Shown here: positions 22,701 through 33,500 of the stretch, in pieces
Layout of the letters: every line of letters starts with the position of its first letter
Numbering within the stretch: the first letter of the stretch is position 1
Assembly (NCBI GenBank): GCA_013400115.1
Contig: VXBP01004622.1
Location: 496,001 to 560,000 of the forward strand
DNA length: 64,000 nucleotides
Source of the DNA: Rhinopomastus cyanomelas
Lineage: Eukaryota; Chordata; Aves; Bucerotiformes; Rhinopomastidae
Reading direction: 5' to 3'
Translations under genes and position numbers: made by a program
The notes under the pieces: model-generated
Database searches by the model: none
What the model was told of the DNA's origin: nothing
What the model saw: only the letters and a program-made list of their open reading frames with translations

Positions 22701-25700
22701 GGGTTTTGAGGCTGAGCTTGGGTGATCCTAGGATCACCCCTGATGTGTCCCGCTGGGGAGATGGTGGCACTGAAGGACTAAGCGTTAGGGAAAGTTTTTT
22801 CACAGAAAGAGCAGTCAGGCACTGGAACAGGCTGCCCAGGGAGGGGCTTGAGTTGTCATCACTGAAGGTGTTTAAAGGTCATTTAGATGTGGTGTTGGGG
22901 GATCTGGTTGAATAGTGACCTTGGTAGAGTAGGATTGATGGTTGCCCTCAATGATCCCAAGGGTCTCTTCCAACCTGAATGATTCTATGACTTCTGCAGG
23001 TTGCGCCCAGCAGTGGGGCCGGTGGTGGCCGGCTGAACAGTCGGAAGGAGGCAGGGCTCCTGGCTGCTGTGACGCTGACTCAGAAGATCGTGGTGTGTCT
23101 CTCCGACACCACACTGATGGACATCCTCCCTAAGATCAGCCAGGAGGTGCTGCTGCCCGTGCTGGGCTTCCTCACTTCACCAAATGTTGGGTAAGTGTGC
23201 AGTCAGTCTGCTGCACCTTCAGCCAGGGTTGGGGATTTGGAAATGGTTCTGGGAGGGTCTTAATGCTCCTGGGGCTGTAGGGCTGCTCCTGCTTTCATGT
23301 GCAGGACCTTATGCTGGTGCTCAGCAAGCATGGAGGGCATGTGCTGCTTGAGACCTTCCAATAACACAGACAAGGTGGGAAATGTGAAGCAATTAAGGGG
23401 GGAAAGGGTTGTGTGGAAGGCAGGCTGCTAATGAATGTCTTCTCCAGTTTCCCCAGTGGTGCCCAGGCCCGTATTGTCCTGTGTGTTAAGACAATCAGCC
23501 TCATTGCCTTGATCTGCCTGCGCATTGGGCAGGAGATGGTGCAGCAGCATTTGAGTGACACAGTGAGAAACTTCTTTGGGGCATTTTCACTGCTGCAGGA
23601 GCTGCAAGACCAGGTCAGTGATGCGGGAGAGGTTCTCCTGCCATCCCCCAGTACCCAGCTGCAGGAATGTTTGGTACAACAGTACCAGTGTTGACAGCAT
23701 CCAGCCCAGGCGGTTAATTAGTGTGTGAGGCCATCTGATCTTGGGTATCTTCCTGCTTTCTGTTGTCCAGGGGTTGACAGCAGAATCATTGAGCAGCTGT
23801 GAGGTGCCGGTGATGGAGGTGCCCCTTTCAGATGGGAAATTGCTGTCCCTGGATCCAGCTGTGCTGATGGAGTTACAGAAGGTGTTTAACCCTGAGATGG
23901 CTTACATTACATACATCCCCTTCTCTTGCTTGCTAGGTACGGCTTGGCCACCATTGGCTTGGGTTTCTGAGAGGGCTGTGTGCTCTGCATGAGTGTGCTG
24001 GACCTTCTCTCACTCAGGAGAGGTCAGAGGGTGCGCTGGGGGAAACCCCTGGCTTCTACACTGTGCCTTGGTCTGCTCGTTGGGTCAGGTCCCCACCAGG
24101 CTTCAGGCTGCTTTGGCTGGCAGCAGCACATGGCTGTCCTGTGGGGAATATTGTGTTCACAGCCCTGCACTGAGCCTTGTTCTGTTGTTAGTGGTTGGGG
24201 AATGATGATGGGGAAATTCCTTCCCCTGAAGTTGCCTTCCCCTCTCTTCAGGTGATGTTATCCGAGTGGTTGTGCCCAACTACTCGCTGGTTGAGAAGCT
24301 AGCCAGCCTCTACCTGGAGAACGTGAACCCCAAGAACCTACAGTCCGTGAGCCTGGAACAGACACCGAGTACAGCAGGCTCAGACCAGGATACACGAGGG
24401 ACCGAGCCCTTTGCTAGCCACCACGACGACAGTCACTCTGGTACTTTTGGGAGCGTGCTGGTAGGGAACCGCATCCAGGTCCCTGTGGACACACAGCGTG
24501 AGGGTCTCGGCTTACTTCGCTTCGGTGCTGGCACTGATGGCTTCATTCCCAGTTCATCCAGTGAGGAAAACACCCTGAAGCAGGACCTGCCTCGCAGCAC
24601 CCACATGCTGTGTGGGAACTGGCTGGCCTACTGGCAGTATGAGATTGGGGTGAGCCAACACGACCCCCGCTTCCATTTCCACCAGATCAAGCTGCAGAGT
24701 TTCACGGGGCATTCAGGGGCTATCAAGTGTGTGGCACCACTCGGCAGTGAGGACTTCTTCCTTAGCGGCAGCAAGGACAAAACCGTCCGCCTTTGGCCTC
24801 TGTACAACTACGGGGATGGCACCAGCGAAGTGCCACCGCGCTTCACGTACGCCGAGCACAAGAAGTCAGTCTTCTACGTGAGCCAGCTGGAGGCATCGCA
24901 GCACGTGGTGAGCTGTGATGGGACCGTACACATCTGGGACCAGTTCACAGGTGAGAAGGGAAAGGGTGAGGATCGGCTTAAAGACCACGCTGAGGTTGGA
25001 TGGTTCCTGTTAAAAACCAGTGCAGAGCTGGGGATTTGCTCTGTGCCTTCTGTGCACATCTGCTGCTGTAACCTCAGTCATGTTTTCACAGGCAAACTTC
25101 TCCGGACTTTTGATGAATTAGACAGCAAAGTTCCCATCACAGCTGTGACCACCATGCCACCACCTTATCACAGCATCTCTGTGGCCAGTGCAGACTCGGT
25201 GCTGCGGTTCATTGATCACAGGAAGCCAGGACTACAGGTAGGGAGTCAGCACTGAGCCACCCTCCCCCATCCATGTGATGCTCACATCCTTCATGATGTG
25301 AGCATGGCTGGCCAAAAGCCATGAGGACCTTGTCCTCTAAATGTCAGATCCACTAGATTTTTGTCCCCATAGTAGCTGGACTCTCTCTCTCTTGCAGCAC
25401 GAGTTTCGCCTGGCCAGTGGGGTGAGTGCTGGGCTCATCCGCTGCTTGGCTGTCAGTCCGAACGGGCGCAGCGTTATGGCTGGCTTCTCCTCAGGTTTCA
25501 TTGTGCTGCTGGACACCAGGACAGGACTCATCATGCGGGGGTGGCCTGCCCATGAGGGAGACATCCTGCAGATCAAGGTGAGAGGGATCGGGGTGGGGGC
25601 TGCTCTGTAAGCCTTATCAATTCTCTGGGGTTGTGTGGACCATCCTTCCTGGCAGGTGCTTCTTGGCAGGGCTTGTCTGCTCCATCCTCTGAGTGTTCCT

Positions 25701-26856
25701 CCATTTCTCGTGTTCTTGAGAGGCTGCTCAAACTCTCCTGCCCCATGGCTGGTGCTGTGGGTAGCTGTTCTTTGTCCAGCCTGAGCTGAATGATCAGCCT
25801 TCCCAGGGGTCAGTCCCTGCTGAACAGGTCTGCAGCAAGGGCTGGGAGAAGACTGGTCTCCTGTGAAGAAACAGATGAGTTCCTTTCTCTGTAGGGTTCT
25901 CAGCCCCCTGGGAAAGTGTCACTCTAATGAGTAACTCTTGTCCATATTTACACACCTCAGGAAGTAGCGTTGGAGCTTCAGTGTCCTCAACCCAAACACA
26001 GGTTAAACAAAGTTCAGCGGTGTGGGCTGTTTACCCTCTCACTCGCTCTGCTGAGAAGCAGCTCCAGGCATCCTGCCCTCAGCAGTGTTATCTACTGTGA
26101 GACAACCTCCCAGTCTGGCAGGTGGTTTGATGGAGAAGGAGACCTGATAATGTCTTTACCCACTGCCGGAGTAACAGATGATAAATGAGCTGTGCTGAGT
26201 GTCAGGATGTTGTTCAGAACAGACACAGCCCATCTCTTGGAGGACTGCACTAGAGAAGGTTGCCAGCTACAACAGTCCTGTGGCTTCCAGTGTTACAGAA
26301 TCACAGAATGTGTTGAGCTGAAGGGATATTTAAAGGTCATCTGGTCCACCCAGATGCCTTGTTAATGCTCCTCAGTACCATCAGACGCTTGGAAACGGCT
26401 GGGACTGTCCCAAGGGATTGTGCTGGGATGTTGGATTACTGGCAGCCACCTGCTAATCTCATTTGCAAGATGAGATTGGGAGCTTTTACTGCAGCAATGT
26501 TGGTTCACTGGCCTTTCCTCTCCTTGCAGGCTGCAGAGGCCAGTGTGCTGATCAGCTCCTCTTCAGATCATTCCCTGACTGTCTGGAAGGAACTGGAGCA
26601 AAAACCTTTGCACCACTACAAATCTGCATCTGAACCCATCCATGCATTTGACCTCTATGGCAACGAAGTGGTCACTGGCACTGTGGCCAACAAGATTGGC
26701 GTCTACTCCATGCTGGAGGCCTCAGCGCTGCCCATCAGCACAACCAAGCTGAGCTCGGAGAATTTTCGGGGTACTCTGACCAGCCTGGCGGTGCTGCCCA
26801 CGAAATGCCATCTCCTGTTGGGCTCGGACAACGGTGTCATACGCCTCCTGGCATAG
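16786..26856 (+). CDS. WDR81: WD repeat-containing protein 81 (BEACH-WD40)
   Basis: Ten coding exons: 16786-20344, 20601-20708, 20798-20988, 23000-23190, 23448-23613, 23771-23936, 24252-24950, 25092-25237, 25398-25577, 26530-26856. They give 1910 codons; human is about 1941. The start has a perfect Kozak context (gccaccATGG) just after an acceptor. It aligns with an internal human methionine near residue 27, so the bird N-terminus is shorter. The giant first coding exon encodes about 1186 residues, including the BEACH domain (roughly residues 330-600, with DPNYHPVLPWVVDFTT, the DLRKSKFRLNKGD box and HHWIDLTFGYK) and, at its end, a glutamate-rich linker (about 1123-1135). The C-terminal third carries WD40 repeats (LSGSKDKTVRLW, VVSCDGTVHIWD, SDHSLTVWK). 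WDR81 acts with WDR91 on endosomes to restrain PI3-kinase complex activity and in aggregate autophagy; human mutations cause a cerebellar ataxia syndrome. Identity is certain from end-to-end similarity. Confidence 0.97.
22720..22992 (+). repeat. CR1 LINE 3' fragment abutting a WDR81 splice acceptor
   Basis: This lies in WDR81 intron 3. CR1 landmarks are the caggcactggaacaggctgc block near 22816, the aggtgtttaaaggtc block near 22865, and the ctcttccaacctgaatgatt block ending in attctatga near 22990. The splice-acceptor AG is at 22998-22999, directly after the element. The 5' boundary is uncertain. Confidence 0.85.
26293..26360 (-). repeat. Short CR1 3'-end remnant
   Basis: In the last WDR81 intron, cagaatcacagaatg followed by aaaggtcatctggtccaccc matches the reversed CR1 terminus. 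The copy is short and diverged. Confidence 0.65.
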
Positions 26857-28300
26857 GGACCCCAGCCCAGGAGCTGTGGCTGCCCCGCAGCACCGGTGGT
26901 AGAGCTGAAAGCCAGCAGTGTTACTTACAGTGGAGGCAGAGTTAAATGTTTCTGAACTGAGGAGGCAGGGGGAAGTCGTAGTCGTAGTGAGCACTGGGTA
27001 AAGGATCTCTACCCTCTTCCTGTATCCTTAAAAAGAAAAAAGCCATAACTGAGACGCCTCCACTGCTGCTAGGAGAAGTATTGGGCACTGTGGGTCACTG
27101 TCACCCCTGCAGAGAGGCCTGGAGCTTTCCATACCGTGTGTGCCTGATCCCCAGGGGACTGTGAGCTGCCCTCCAGAGTTACGTGGACCACAGGTATCCT
27201 CCCTCCTTCAGTTAGGGGTAGGAGGTGCCCCTTGACAAGAACACAACAGTATAGCTACTGCCATCTGCACTTAGCCTTCACTTCCACTCCCAAACCACTG
27301 ACCACTCTCACTGGGATACCTTAAGCTGGGGCTGGGAACTGCTGTTCAGAGCTGTGTGGTGCCAGGCATCTCTTCCTCCTGTGGCTGTGTACAAAGCCCA
27401 GAGGATGTGTCCTATTAAGTTGACGTTCTGCCAGGTGAGTTAGAGCCTGTATGGGAGGAGGAGAGGTTAACTAGAGCACTTCAGCCGCCCTGCTGGCTCC
27501 AGGGCAGAGACTGAAATGGAAAGTCAGCCAAGGCACAAACCCCATCTGCCCCACCAGTTCATTTAGGAATGGGCTGCTGCAGAGAGACAAGTTGGGATGG
27601 AAATGTGACCTTCCAGGGGGCCAGATGCATCCATGAGGATTTTGGCGTCTGGAGCAGCAGGGTAAGGATGGACAGCTGTTGGTTCCTGCCCCAGCAGCAC
27701 TGCATCCTATGATTATGTAAGGGGTGAGGAACGCCCTGTGTGCCATGCACTGGCAGAGCTTCTCAAGAAATCCTCTGCATAATCCTCTCCTTTGTGCTTG
27801 TCAGACTCCTGGAGCAGACAGGACAGCAAAAAGGTGCTTAGTTTTGTCCCCTCCTGCCCTTGTAGGGTGAGAGCTAGATCCAGCATGGTCTCCTGACCTC
27901 CTCTTGAGGACAGCACTGACTGTTCCCACCCCAAGGCAGGGAGGGAGCGTACTCTTTGACCCCTCAGCAGGAGCAGTTGCCTCACTTCTATTGCAGCCCT
28001 TTTCCCATCCATCCTGCAGCCTAATCAGAGCCAGTGTCAGGAGAGCAGAGAGCTCTTATCTTGGGCAGAGGAGGAGCATGCTGGGAAGAGAAAGGGCTTT
28101 CATCCAGCTGTGGGTTCATGTGAGCCACCGGCAGCTGGGAAGGCTGCCCTACGCTTCCAGGGAGGGTGGGAAGGTGAGTGCTTGGCCCTTGCTGTCCTTC
28201 CCTGCCCAAGGGGAGCTTTCAGTCCTGTGTTGCCTATTAACCATTTGCAATAGATGTAAATATTTACTTCTAATAAACTCTTTGAAAGAGCTGCAGAGAC
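26857..28300 (+). other. WDR81 3' untranslated region
   Basis: After the stop at 26854-26856 there is no further coding exon. The first AATAAA on this strand is at 28272-28277, so the 3' UTR is about 1.4 kb. I saw no repeat element or RNA gene in it. Confidence 0.6.
28272..28277 (+). terminator. WDR81 polyadenylation signal
   Basis: An AATAAA hexamer in a locally AT-rich context is the first one after the WDR81 stop codon. Confidence 0.7.
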
Positions 28301-30560
28301 ACTATGTGCTGCTCTGTGCTGGAAGGATGACGTGGGGCAGGGTGGTTGTGCTGGCTGTAGTGCTCTGGCAGCCAAAGCTCTCTGTTCCTGGGTGAGTTGC
28401 AGAGGGGATGCTGTGAAGATGCCCTGGACGTAGGACTCGGCAGCACAGCAACTTGGATCTGATCTCCAAGGGGAAGTAGATATTGCAGTGTCATGTCCCA
28501 AAGCAGCTTCTGGTTGTAGAGCTCAGACCTGTCTCCCTTCCACTCCTTCCCAGTGTCTGGAGTGAGTTTGGGAACCAAGAGCTGCTGCAAGGACTGGATG
28601 ACTGCAAGCACCACAACCCTGTTAGTGTTCTCGCACTGCTCCTTAGTGACTCCTCACACTGAGCCAGGAAGGATCACCTTTGCTTCTGCACATGGCACAA
28701 AATCACTCTCAAGGCAGGTCTGCTGAGAGTTCTGCCCATCCCTGGGACTCTTTCTCCATGCCTTTGGAGTGTGTTCGTGCTATGGAGCCCAGCACCAGGG
28801 CCAACCCCCTTGGCAGAGCTGTGCTGTGCCCCAGGAGAGATAGCAGCTGCTCTTGGCTCAGCCCAGCTTGAGCATCGCTGCTCCTGCTCAGGTACATGGC
28901 CACAGGACCCTGGGCACCAGCCATCTGTTAAACTTGGTGCCTGGTGCTTGCTGCAGCAGAAGCAGCTGGGCTGCAGGCAGACAATACCTGGGGTTTTCTG
29001 CAACAAAAATTCCCCAAACAGAGAGAGCCCTCTGGCAATAAATACCAAACCCTACATTTTCACCACAGGGTACGAATAAAAGAGCCCATTTCCCAGCACA
29101 AGGAGTGTGTGGAAAGCAGAGCTACTACCAGTGATGACTGGATTTGCCATTACCTCTGCTGACAGTTGTTACAGAGCTGGTGAACTCAGTGTTACTGCTG
29201 TCTTGAGGGTACAACAGCCCAAAGTGTCTCCCCATCTCCAAATACACCATAAATTCACTCTTACCCTCCAAATAAATGTTTAAGTGGATGCTGTGGGTCA
29301 ATATTTACCTGCTAAATTCTCAAACAGAGGGTGGTGCCAAAGGTCGGTGCCGGTGGGTAGGAGGGTGGGGGGTGAACAAGAGACTGTTTACCCCACACAG
29401 CTATCGGCTGGGCTACAGCAGCTGCCAGTTCCAAGGTGGACACAAACCCTCAGGTAAGGGGCAAAGAAATGAGGATGTGATAGTAAATGTGGGCTATTGT
29501 CAGAAGCAGTAGTGTCCCTCGGCAAAGGGGGAGTGAGTTTAGCAGAGGGTTACAGCTAGGCACCACCAGGGAGGAGAGGTGTATTCCACCTTATAGGGGG
29601 CTGCAGGATTTGGGATGAGGGAGAAGGGAGAATGAAACAGCCTCAGGTTTTGCTTCTGCCACTTGATGACTGCGGTCACAGACCAGCAGTTTTTGGGTGG
29701 AAGCAGGAATTGCTCTGAGAGTGGAAAACAGCCCCAGGAATTAAGTGCATGGTAGCTGTGCCAAAGGATGAGCCTTGGCATCCAGGCTTTATGTTAAGAG
29801 AAAGATCTGTTATTTCTGTTTGAAAGGGAAAAGTGGCTGCATGAAGAGGTGGTCAGAGAATGGGTGGAGTTTTATCCATGGCCCTGGATGTCCTGCACCC
29901 CTGTCCCATAACAGGAATCAGAGTGCGGGGGTGGGAATTACTGGTTTTGCCAGCAAAGGGGGTAAGTGAGTGCTGGGAAGGGGAGGACTTTCTGTTCCAG
30001 GATAAATTGCTGAGAAACTGCTCTAGTGTTTAATTTTCTACCTGCAAAATCCCTCCCAGACAGCAGTTGCTGAGTGCCTCCAGACCCACTGAGGCAGGTC
30101 AGTATCCTTTCTCCCAAGGGCCTGGGGCACAGCTGAGGATGTGCCGTACCTTGGCAGTTGGCATGGGAAAGGAGCAGAGGCTCTTGTCTCCTTCCAGAGG
30201 CACAGTGTGTACAGGGCTGATTAGGAAATACCACTTGCGATCCAGAGAGATGAGGGCAGTGGGGTCAGAACTGCAGGGTCCAAGCAGGAGTGCGTCGTGC
30301 AGGGGCCTGGCTGTGGTTACAGCTCTGCTCCGGCGCTCGTCCCTGTTCCTCTCTGATTTCGCTGCCTTGGCGCTGGACCCAGGAGCCCTGTGTTGTTTCT
30401 TTGCAGCATTGTTCATCTCCCTATTGCTTTCTGCAAGCTCCTGCGCCAACCTGTTTGGCCAGGTTGATAATTTTCTCCCTGTAGACCTGAGTAGGCTCAG
30501 CTCACCGCTGCCAGGCAGCTGGAAATAACTTCTCTCTCTCGACGGGTCCTTCTGTTCCAG
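28301..30560. other. WDR81-SERPINF2 spacer with probable SERPINF2 5' exon
   Basis: No protein-coding exon was found. SERPINF2 has a non-coding first exon in mammals, and the acceptor just before its start codon (AG at 30559-30560) implies the same here. One candidate is the segment ending at 29453 before a good donor (CTCAG|GTAAGG). I see no decisive TATA box or liver factor site, so this is only a suggestion. Confidence 0.35.
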
Positions 30561-30564
30561 AAAT

Positions 30565-33500
30565 ATGGTGTTCCTGTGGGGTCTGGGGCTGCTCTGCCTG
30601 GCTGCTCTGCACAGTCACCTAAGGGTAAGTTGCTTTGCTCCAGCAATGGTTGGGGTTTCTGCAGTGTGAGCCCAGCCAGAAAAGGGCAAGGGGAGTGAGG
30701 AGGATTCTCCTGCACCAGACCATGGGGCAAACACCCCTGGATGCTTCTGTGTGAGAAGCCCTGGAAGGCAGCTTTGTGCTCTGGGCTTAGACTCTGCCCC
30801 AGCGCTGCAAGGTTTTTAATCTCTTTCCCAGCAAACATAGCTGTGGATACTGTCATTATTCAAGTGGATTTCTGTTGAAAAGCTTTGGAAACGTGGCTTC
30901 AGCTGTGTTTAGTGACCACAACCTTCAGGGGTTAACGGCTTTCCACACCCCACCCCCCCCCAATTTTAAATCTGGATCCCTGTCAGATCTGAGATTGCAA
31001 AACCACACAGCTCACTCTCTAGAGAACACAGCATTTTGTACCATTCTGGCTTGGTCTCTCTCAAAACAAATCCAGTGTCTGCAGTCTCTCCTGACTCACT
31101 TCCACCTCCCCACCGTGAACCCCACAACCTCTGGGTCTGTGTCCTAAACCCTGCTGGTGCTGCAGCCATGCAGGGTCTGCGGCATCCGGGCTGGTGCCAG
31201 TCTCTGCCCTGCCCCTGTGGGAATGTGCTAGGAGTGGGGGCATAAAAGTCTGACTCTGGAAGTTCAGAGGAAATTATCTGGGACCTGACTTTGTTTCTTT
31301 GTTGGCTTCTCCCCTACTATAGTTTTCTTCAGCAAACGCCATTGAGCAAAGGCGCCTCTTCTTTGACAAAGACGGGCAGATAAAGGTGAGCACTGACTGA
31401 TGGTCCCACCTGAGGACTGAAGTTAACACTGGGGTGCTAGCAGCGCTTCCCCAGTTTGTCCCGGGGCAATTGAGCAGCAATGAGAAAGTCCATCTTTGGG
31501 CAGGCTTCCCTCTCCACCTCACCCACCGCTGCTGCTGGCGCTGTGCTCCTTGGAGCTGGAAACTTCAGCCTAGATAACTGAGCACTGTATGGAGTAAACA
31601 TCAGTAGCTGCTGTGCACAGGGACTGGCGGGTGGATTGTCTTATTTCTGACTGATAAGGGATGATAATGAAAACAACCAGCTACGAGGGTGGCAGAGAGA
31701 AAGACTCATAGCTGATGGTACAGCTCAGTGCTCCCGCGGTAGAGGAATGTCATCCGCATGCTGGTGGGAACAGAGAAATCTGAGGAAGAGAGCCTGTGTT
31801 TAAGACCATGCACATGTGAGGACAGTAGCAGCAGTGCTAGAGGCTAAAGCTTAGACAACTGGGAAATGAGGAATTTAGGGAGAAAAGGGATGGAACAGAA
31901 CAGACAAGTCAAGAAGGGACAGATGACTGGAGGAGGAGTTGAGCCGAGGTGGGTGAAGGCTGTGCCAGCAGTGGAGGGTGCTGACCCGTGCATGAGGCAG
32001 ATCAGCAGTTCTAAAATATCTGAGAGGAGGTGGCGGAATCAAGGCTGAGGATGATGGATCTGTAACTGGTGAAGGCACAGGGCAGGTGCTGAGCAGGTGG
32101 TGGTTCTTGTCCTCTTGGGCTTGTTGGCCTGGAGCAGTCCCTGAGAGCAAAGTGAAGGATTCATACAGTCCGTTTTCCCAGGATGCAAGACCTTCTGTTT
32201 TCCATACTCACTGAGCTGCTATTAACCTCACTGAGGTGCTTTTAACCTCAAGGTTAAAAGCCAAAGTAAAGCAAGTATATCATCAGAGTAAAGAAGCCAG
32301 AGAGTTTCTTCAGCCTCTTTAGTGAGCAGTAAAACCCACAAGGGAATGCAGCACCACGCTCCTGCTTCTCCAGTGCTATCTGTCTCATTTTTCTCCAGGA
32401 CATGAAAAGTGCTGAAGTGGCACAGTCTGCTCTGCTGGGATCCATCCCGCCCGTGCCAGATGCAGAGCTGGCAGAGTATACCCACGACAACTTCCCTGAC
32501 ATCAGTGGGCCCAAGTTACCTTTCCCCAGTCCCTCGCCAGGCATGAGGAATGGCTGGAACCCAGAAGATGAAGTCCTAGCTGGGGCTGTGGGCTGTCATA
32601 AACAGCCACTACCTGGGGAAACTGCCTCTTCTGATGAGGAAGGAGAGGCTGAAGATGAAAGCTGTGAGATGACTTGGAAGAAGAGCCCAAGACTAGCAGA
32701 TGGCTTGATGAGATTCAGCATCAATCTCCTAAAAGAGGTCCAGCTGGAGTCCAACAGAACCAACGTGATCCTGTCACCCCTCAGCATCGCCCTCGCCTTG
32801 TCTCACCTGGCATTGGGTAAGGTCTTAGTTACAAAAGCATTGTTTCCCTCTCTTCCCTGTACCCCCTCCTGGAGGCACTAGGGACCAGTGTGCAAAATGC
32901 AGATTAAATGCAGCACTTTCCACTTAGTCTTACTCTTACAGCTCTAACTGGACATGATTACAATGGAAGCTGCCCTCCATGGCCCCACTGAGGCTCCTGC
33001 TCTCGGGTTTCTCCAGCCTCTTTTGTGAGGCACAGCATGTTTCTAAGAGGAGGCAGCTAGAGTAACATCCCTGATTTCCATCATGCGGGCATAGCCTAAC
33101 AGGAACCTGACTGTGCTTTTTAGGAGCAGTGGATCAGACAGAGAAGCATTTGCTGGAGGTGATGCATCTGGAGTCGGTGCCCTGTCTCCACCACAGGCTG
33201 GGCACCCTGCGCAGAAGGTTCACTGAATCCACCCTCAGCCTTGCGTCACGTCTGTACCTGAAGAAAGGTGAGAGCTGGCACAGGGAGGGCCGTATCAGTG
33301 TAGGATAAAGCTTCTGGTGACTGAGGCTTGCTGCCATGCTGGGAGACATCTCCATTTCCCTAAGCACTCCTCCTGGGGAGTGTCAGCCATTGGATGAGCC
33401 ACTAAGCAAACTTCTTCCAGTATCTGATGACTTTGTCCTTCCCCTCTGCCAGGATTCGAAGTGAAAGAGACGTTCCTGGAGGATTCAGAGAAATTCTACG

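Noticed and set aside
22706..22915. Open frame of about 70 codons in WDR81 intron 3
   Set aside because: It is a CR1 reading-frame remnant (HWNRLP-type peptide), not a host exon.
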